Assembly (NCBI GenBank): GCA_903902745.1
Contig: CAIUWA010000009.1
Location: 1 to 64,000 of the forward strand
Direction: 5' to 3'
Source: an uncultured Opitutia bacterium
GTDB lineage: Bacteria > Verrucomicrobiota > Verrucomicrobiia > Opitutales > Opitutaceae
DNA length: 64,000 nucleotides
Positions within the stretch are counted from its first letter, which is position 1, and every line of letters starts with the position of its first letter. A program made the translations under genes and the position numbers. A model generated the notes under the pieces. It searched no databases, was not told the origin of the DNA, and worked only from the letters and a program-made list of their open reading frames with translations. Of this stretch, positions 60,421 through 64,000 are shown piece after piece.

Positions 60421-61042
60421 GTTGTGGCTGATAATATTCGCGCAAACGTTCCCGTGCACGGTGCAAACGCGCCTTGATGACCACCACGCTCGTGCCGGTG
60501 ATCTTCGCCATCTCGGCCTGGCTGCGGCCTTCCTGCGCCAGCGCCAGCAGTGCCCGGTCGGCGGGACGCAACAGTGAAAGCGCGTGACGCAATGCATCCA
60601 GTTCCTCCGTGTCGACCGCCCCCGGCGGCTCGGGAATATCCGTATGCTCCGCGGCAAACGGCGTGAAAATCCGCCGCAAACGCTGCCGGCGGAGATGGTC
60701 GATGCAGGCGTTGCGCGCGAGCCGGAAGAGCCAGGCCTCGAATTGCGCCGGGTCGTGCAACCGGTCGAGTCCGCGCACCATCTTGATGAAGACAGTCTGC
60801 GCCAGATCCTCGATCGAATCGCTGCGGCCGACGATGGCATAGATGAAGCCCGCCACCCGGCGCTGGTAGCTGATGATCAGGGCACGCTGGGCGGACTCCT
60901 CGCTCTTCTGGGCGCGACGGACAATACTGGCCAGCGGCTCGGTCGTTGAAGTTGGATCCACGCGGGTACATTGCTGTGCGGCCTGACGCAGAATAAGCCC
61001 CGTAGTTGCAGGGTTTATGCTAGCCGTGTCGCAACTTTCCAT
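60410..61042 (-). CDS. ECF-type RNA polymerase sigma factor
   Basis: A 210-residue sigma-70-family protein. Sigma2 region: YQRRVAGFIYAIVGRSDSIEDLAQTVFIKMVRGLDRLHDPAQFEAWLFRLARNACIDHLRR (the D-x-x-D-L-x-Q-x-x-F core). Sigma4 region: ALSLLRPADRALLALAQEGRSQAEMAKITGTSVVVIKARLHRARERLREYY. Start is uncertain: ATG 61042 leaves only 26 bp to the divergent gene, while GTG 60961 would begin MDPTSTTEPLASIV and leave room for a promoter. It is first in the ECF operon. Confidence 0.93.
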   Translation of the reverse strand: MESCDTASINPATTGLILRQAAQQCTRVDPTSTTEPLASIVRRAQKSEESAQRALIISYQRRVAGFIYAIVGRSDSIEDLAQTVFIKMVRGLDRLHDPAQFEAWLFRLARNACIDHLRRQRLRRIFTPFAAEHTDIPEPPGAVDTEELDALRHALSLLRPADRALLALAQEGRSQAEMAKITGTSVVVIKARLHRARERLREYYQPQHET

Positions 61043-61068
61043 CTGACTATGGGGTCACACCCCACTCC

Positions 61069-61695
61069 ATGATTCAAGACCGTTTCTTTGTCCGCCGGCC
61101 TGCCCTCCGCCTCATGGCGGGATCTATGTTGTTGATTGCCTTCGCCGGCTGCGGGAGCCCGGCCAATCCCGGCAATATTTCCCTCGCGGCGGCTGCCGTG
61201 CCCCAGCCGGTCGCCATGAAGGGCGAAGGCCGGTTCTTCGACGGCCACCTGGTCGCGACCGTGTCCATCAGCCGCGGGTTTGAACGGGTCCAGCGGAATG
61301 CCGACGGCCGGCTCAAGGATCAATTCGAGGAAATCGATCTGCCCGACGAGACCGACAAGGATTACGCTGAGAGCGTCTATAAGATTCAGCAGCTGATGAT
61401 CCGGGGCAGCCCGATGCCTCCGGTCACCCTGCGTCTCAATCTCTCCAACCAGTCCAAGGAGGCCGTCGAGATAGCGATCCTGGAGGTGAACTCCGATCTC
61501 GGCAACTTTGCCGTGCAGCCGGACCACCTGACAGTCGCCGCGGGACAAGCCGCCGAGCCGAGTCCCATGAATTCCCAGCTGGGTCTCATCGGCGACAATT
61601 TCCCGGTGAAAGTCGCCCTGCGCATCGGGGATAAAACTGAAAATCAGGTTATCAACGTCAAGAGCCTCTTCACGCCACAGGGCACCAGGAAGTAA
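61069..61695 (+). CDS. Hypothetical lipoprotein, divergent from the ECF operon
   Basis: A 208-residue lipoprotein with a signal (FVRRPALRLMAGSMLLIAFAGC, lipobox FAGC). The mature part is beta-rich (AMKGEGRFFDGHLVATVSISRGFERVQRNADGRL, VTLRLNLSNQSKEAVEIAILEVNSDLGNFAVQPDHLTVAAGQ). The second half looks like an immunoglobulin-like fold. No family is recognised. It is divergent from, and may be controlled by, the ECF sigma factor; that is inference. Confidence 0.75.
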   Translation: MIQDRFFVRRPALRLMAGSMLLIAFAGCGSPANPGNISLAAAAVPQPVAMKGEGRFFDGHLVATVSISRGFERVQRNADGRLKDQFEEIDLPDETDKDYAESVYKIQQLMIRGSPMPPVTLRLNLSNQSKEAVEIAILEVNSDLGNFAVQPDHLTVAAGQAAEPSPMNSQLGLIGDNFPVKVALRIGDKTENQVINVKSLFTPQGTRK

Positions 61696-61706
61696 TCCCG
61701 GCAAGT

Positions 61707-61783
61707 TGCAGGAGCGGCTTTACGCCGCGATTTCCAGACTCCGTTCACGGTGATGCAGCGCGGCGTAAAGCCGCTCCTGCAGT
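61707..61783. repeat. Inverted repeat, TGCAGGAGCGGCTTTACGCC family
   Basis: TGCAGGAGCGGCTTTACGCC-GCG (from 61707) pairs with CGCGGCGTAAAGCCGCTCCT-GCA (to 61781). Both arms also fold on themselves. Related to 21684-21753 and 40150-40174. It lies between convergent genes and may help termination. Confidence 0.85.
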
Positions 61784-61799
61784 TTCCACTCAGCGGACG

Positions 61800-62981
61800 T
61801 CAGCCACCCAGCATCCGCACCCGCCGGTCCTTGCGCGGGAACTGGAGGGTCACAATCGTGCCGACGCCCTCCTTGCTCTCGATGCCCACCTGGCCGCCAT
61901 GCTCCCGCATGATGCGCTGCACGATCATCAGGCCCAGGCCGTGGCCGCCGGGTTTCGTCGTGTGGTAGGGCTGAAACAGCCGCCCCAGGTCCTCCTGCCT
62001 GATGCCGGCGCCGCTGTCGCCGATCAGCAGGAACACCGAGTCGTCGTCGGCCCTGGACTTGATTTTTAATTTTCCGCCTGGCTGCATCGCCTCCATCGCG
62101 TTCTTCGTGAGGTTGAAGAAGACCTGCTTGAGCTGGTTGCGGTCAGCCATGACAGACGGCAGCGAGTCGGGCGTCTCGGCCTCAACGACAATGCGGCGGT
62201 CGGCAAATTCGCGCTGCTGGAAACGCAGCACCTCGGCCAGCACCCCGGCCAGATTGACTTCCGCAAGATCCGGCGGCCGGGGACGGATCGCCTCGAGAAA
62301 ATTGCCGATGATGCCATCCAGCCGCTGCACCTCGCCCTGGCACACGCGCAGCGACTCCTGCACGGCCTCGGCCTCCTTCGAGGCCTTGAGCTTCTTGAGC
62401 TTCCGCTCGATGAGCTGGAGGTGGATCGTGAGCGAGTTGAGCGGGTTGCCCAGTTCGTGTGCCACCCCCGCAGCCAGCAGCAGGACGGACGACGTCCTCT
62501 CATCCTCGATGCGCTGCGCGGCGGAATGTTTCTCCTTGGTCACATCGGTGAGGATGACCGCAAAGCGCTGCCCGGAGCCGCGGTTCTCGCCGCGAAACGG
62601 CACCATGTAGAGCCGCACCGTGCGCGGCTCGGGATAAGTGAGCTCGAACTCGCGGGCCACGACGGTCAGGGCCGTGGCCGCGGCCTCCTCATCCAGCGCC
62701 GTGTCGAGCGAAGGTCGCAGGCCCGGCACGAGGCGCCACAGCGTCTGCCCGATGAGCTCGTCCGCCCCGAGGCCGATGAGCCGGTGCGCGGCGGCGTTGG
62801 CGTATTCGATGGCGCCGTCGGCGCTGATGACCAGCACGCCTTCCTGCAGCGTGTTGAAGATTTCCTCGAACAGCCCGCGCTCCCGCGCGAGCCGCTGCAC
62901 GAGGTTGGCGAGGTTGACCGAGTCAAGGGTGTCGAGGCGCCCGAGCACGCGGTCGAGCGAGGAGTTTTTCTTGCCGGCCAT
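61800..62981 (-). CDS. PAS-domain sensor histidine kinase
   Basis: A 393-residue cytoplasmic two-component kinase without clear transmembrane helices. PAS domain: residues 38-150 (EEIFNTLQEGVLVISADGAIEYANAAAHRLIGLGADELIGQTL). HisKA: VAHELGNPLNSLTIHLQLIERKL, with phosphorylated His in H-E-L-G-N-P. HATPase: N box FFNLTKNAMEAM, G1 LIGDSGAGI, G2 GGHGLGLMIVQRIM. Partner could be the NtrC-type regulator at 57958; the two are 2.5 kb apart on the same strand, separated by the ECF operon. That pairing is inference. Confidence 0.94.
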   Translation of the reverse strand: MAGKKNSSLDRVLGRLDTLDSVNLANLVQRLARERGLFEEIFNTLQEGVLVISADGAIEYANAAAHRLIGLGADELIGQTLWRLVPGLRPSLDTALDEEAAATALTVVAREFELTYPEPRTVRLYMVPFRGENRGSGQRFAVILTDVTKEKHSAAQRIEDERTSSVLLLAAGVAHELGNPLNSLTIHLQLIERKLKKLKASKEAEAVQESLRVCQGEVQRLDGIIGNFLEAIRPRPPDLAEVNLAGVLAEVLRFQQREFADRRIVVEAETPDSLPSVMADRNQLKQVFFNLTKNAMEAMQPGGKLKIKSRADDDSVFLLIGDSGAGIRQEDLGRLFQPYHTTKPGGHGLGLMIVQRIMREHGGQVGIESKEGVGTIVTLQFPRKDRRVRMLGG

Positions 62982-63053
62982 CGATGCGCGTTATGACGCC
63001 GGCGCGGCGCGGGTCAACGCCCGTGGGGCGTTCTGTCATCCGGAAGCCGCTGT

Positions 63054-63102
63054 TGTAGGCCACCCCGCTGAGGTGGCTGCCAGCCCACCGGGCTGGCCTA
63101 CA
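63054..63102. repeat. Three-way-junction repeat, copy D
   Basis: TGTAGG, hairpin CCACCCC-GCT-GAGGTGG (one mismatch), CTG, hairpin CCAGCCC-ACC-GGGCTGG, CCTACA. The second stem has GCCC/GGGC where copy B has GGTC/GACC, so both arms changed together. Confidence 0.85.
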
Positions 63103-63143
63103 GCTCTGCGCAATCCATGACTAAAATACCGACCGGGCCAAAC

Positions 63144-63164
63144 GGGCAGGTCTCAGACCTGCCC
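63144..63164. repeat. Perfect GGGCAGGTCT-C-AGACCTGCCC palindrome
   Basis: A 10-bp perfect stem with a single-base loop touches the rnhB stop codon. No T run follows, so it is more like a repeat than a terminator. Confidence 0.6.
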
Positions 63165-63922
63165 TACCCGCCCAGGAAATCCATCTGGGCGGGATCGACC
63201 CGTTCGGCCAGCAGCTTGCGCAGGAACAGGTCGCGGTGCTGCGGGCAGCGGCCCAGCCGGAGCACGGCCTCGCGGTGCTCCTCGGTGCCGTAGCCCTTGT
63301 GCTGGCCAAAGCCATAGCCGGGATACTGCACCTCCAATTCGCCCATCATCCGGTCGCGAGTGACCTTCGCAATGATCGACGCCATCGCGATGCACAGCGA
63401 GCGGGCGTCGCCATTCACGATGCCCTGGTGCGGATAAGGGAAATGGCGCAGGGGCAGACCGTCGATGAGCACGCGGCAGGAAACCGTCGGCTTGAAGTTC
63501 GCGATCATTTCCGGCGAAGCAAAGAGATCCGGCTCCGTCTTTTGCTCGAACGCGCCCGGGGCATAAATCCCCTCGAGGGCGCGGCGCATGGCCAGCTTCG
63601 TCGCCCCGAGGATGTTCAGCCGTTCGATCTCGTCGACGTCGGCCACGCCAAACTGGGCGTGGATCTGCCCCTGCGCCACCAGCGCCTCGAACTCGGACCA
63701 CAGTTCATCGCGCTCCCCCGCCGTGAGCTGCTTCGAGTCGTTCACCCGCCCGGCCTTGGCCAGGGCCCAGCGGCCCTCGAGAAACCCCTTGTTCACCAGC
63801 ACCGCACCGGCGACGACCGGTCCCGCCAGCGCACCGCGTCCGGCCTCGTCGACGCCGATGAGCTCGGCCACGCCCTCGATCTGTCGGAGGTCGAACCCGC
63901 GAAGCTGGCGGCGTTTCGGCAT
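63164..63922 (-). CDS. rnhB: Ribonuclease HII
   Basis: A 252-residue enzyme that cuts RNA in RNA-DNA hybrids and single ribonucleotides in DNA. The N-terminal signature LIGVDEAGRGALAGPVVAGAVL (residues 22-43) holds catalytic Asp-Glu of the DEAGRG motif. ILIDGLPLRHFPYPHQGIVNGDARSLCIAMASIIAKVTRDRMMGEL carries the other acidic residues and the conserved S-I-x-A-K-V-T-R-D block. Length is normal. A gene on the same strand ends 6 bp upstream. Confidence 0.96.
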   Translation of the reverse strand: MPKRRQLRGFDLRQIEGVAELIGVDEAGRGALAGPVVAGAVLVNKGFLEGRWALAKAGRVNDSKQLTAGERDELWSEFEALVAQGQIHAQFGVADVDEIERLNILGATKLAMRRALEGIYAPGAFEQKTEPDLFASPEMIANFKPTVSCRVLIDGLPLRHFPYPHQGIVNGDARSLCIAMASIIAKVTRDRMMGELEVQYPGYGFGQHKGYGTEEHREAVLRLGRCPQHRDLFLRKLLAERVDPAQMDFLGG

Positions 63923-63928
63923 GAAGGC

Positions 63929-64000
63929 TTAATATTCCCAATCCGTCTTTTCCCTCGGCTCCGGCAGCGGCAATTCGTCGAGCTTGCCGGCAGCTAACAC
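63929..64000 (-). CDS. C-terminal end of an unknown protein (cut by window edge)
   Basis: The last 23 residues of a minus-strand frame end in KLDELPLPEPREKTDWEY and a TAA stop at 63929, only 6 bp from the rnhB start. Acidic, Pro-rich tails of this kind are seen at the ends of many cytoplasmic proteins. Nothing more can be said; the rest lies beyond the window. Its closeness to rnhB suggests one operon. Confidence 0.5.
   Translation of the reverse strand: MLAAGKLDELPLPEPREKTDWEY

Noticed and set aside
61800-62981. Direct assignment of the histidine kinase as partner of the regulator at 57958
   Set aside because: Separated by the ECF operon and a lipoprotein gene; no sequence evidence of pairing, so kept only as a suggestion.

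Overview
The window is about 64 kb of GC-rich chromosomal DNA carrying roughly 60 protein genes and 4 tRNA genes. I see no rRNA, CRISPR array, prophage, insertion sequence or integrase. Weak Shine-Dalgarno signals, a YacL-type PIN/TRAM protein, a fused spermidine synthase, GH106-like glycosidases, Ala/Pro-rich secreted proteins and a very high load of short intergenic palindromic repeats point to a Verrucomicrobiota genome, most likely Opitutales/Opitutaceae. This placement is inference from style and gene content; no rRNA is present to confirm it.

Layout. 1-4.6 kb: the end of an amidase, small secreted or hypothetical proteins, a cyclophilin, dihydrofolate reductase and a MazE/MazF-type toxin-antitoxin pair. 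4.7-10.4 kb: a minus-strand BMP-type nucleoside ABC uptake operon (binding protein, double ATPase, two permeases) ending in a gamma-carbonic-anhydrase-like protein. 10.7-12.7 kb: a ydbH-ynbE-ydbL envelope operon with an unusually short YdbH. 12.9-19.3 kb: glycogen phosphorylase, mutL, a small GxxExxY (PD-(D/E)XK-like) gene inside a 30-bp inverted-repeat element, and argH. 19.5-24.7 kb: stress and envelope genes (OsmC, DUF1328, triple-BON protein, cardiolipin synthase, MerR-like plus CbpA/DnaJ). 24.9-36.7 kb: tRNA-Asp, then two GH106-like glycosidase paralogues in opposite orientation around an AI-2E transporter fused to a B12-binding-like fold and a GAF domain, a small protein, a cytochrome c/beta-propeller protein and a YncE-like propeller. 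36.8-45.8 kb: fused spermidine synthase, tRNA-Arg, lipoprotein, acyltransferase, a Lys/Ala-tailed protein with a carbohydrate-binding-like domain, a lactonase, tRNA-Ala, PIN/TRAM and EVE proteins. 46-49.7 kb: tyrA-aroA-cmk-plsC. 49.7-52.5 kb: methyltransferase, trpS, a left-handed beta-helix protein and tRNA-Gly. 52.7-59.3 kb: an exopolysaccharide-type operon (sigma-54 response regulator, membrane glycosyltransferase-like protein, outer-membrane barrel, Wzc-like kinase). 59.4-64 kb: an ECF sigma / membrane anti-sigma / periplasmic sensor operon, a lipoprotein, a histidine kinase, rnhB and the end of one more gene.

The most unusual content lies between the genes. At least a dozen families of short palindromic repeats occupy intergenic gaps and never interrupt a gene. 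Three deserve attention. First, a family with ATCGCGGAAG-type ends exists both as a 94-bp empty element and as a 449-bp element carrying a nuclease-like GxxExxY gene. Second, a 48-bp element present four times folds as a three-way junction with compensatory base changes between copies. Third, a double-stem hairpin with a conserved TTC/TAC internal loop begins exactly on the CCA end of two tRNA genes, and a variant of it is inserted inside another repeat.
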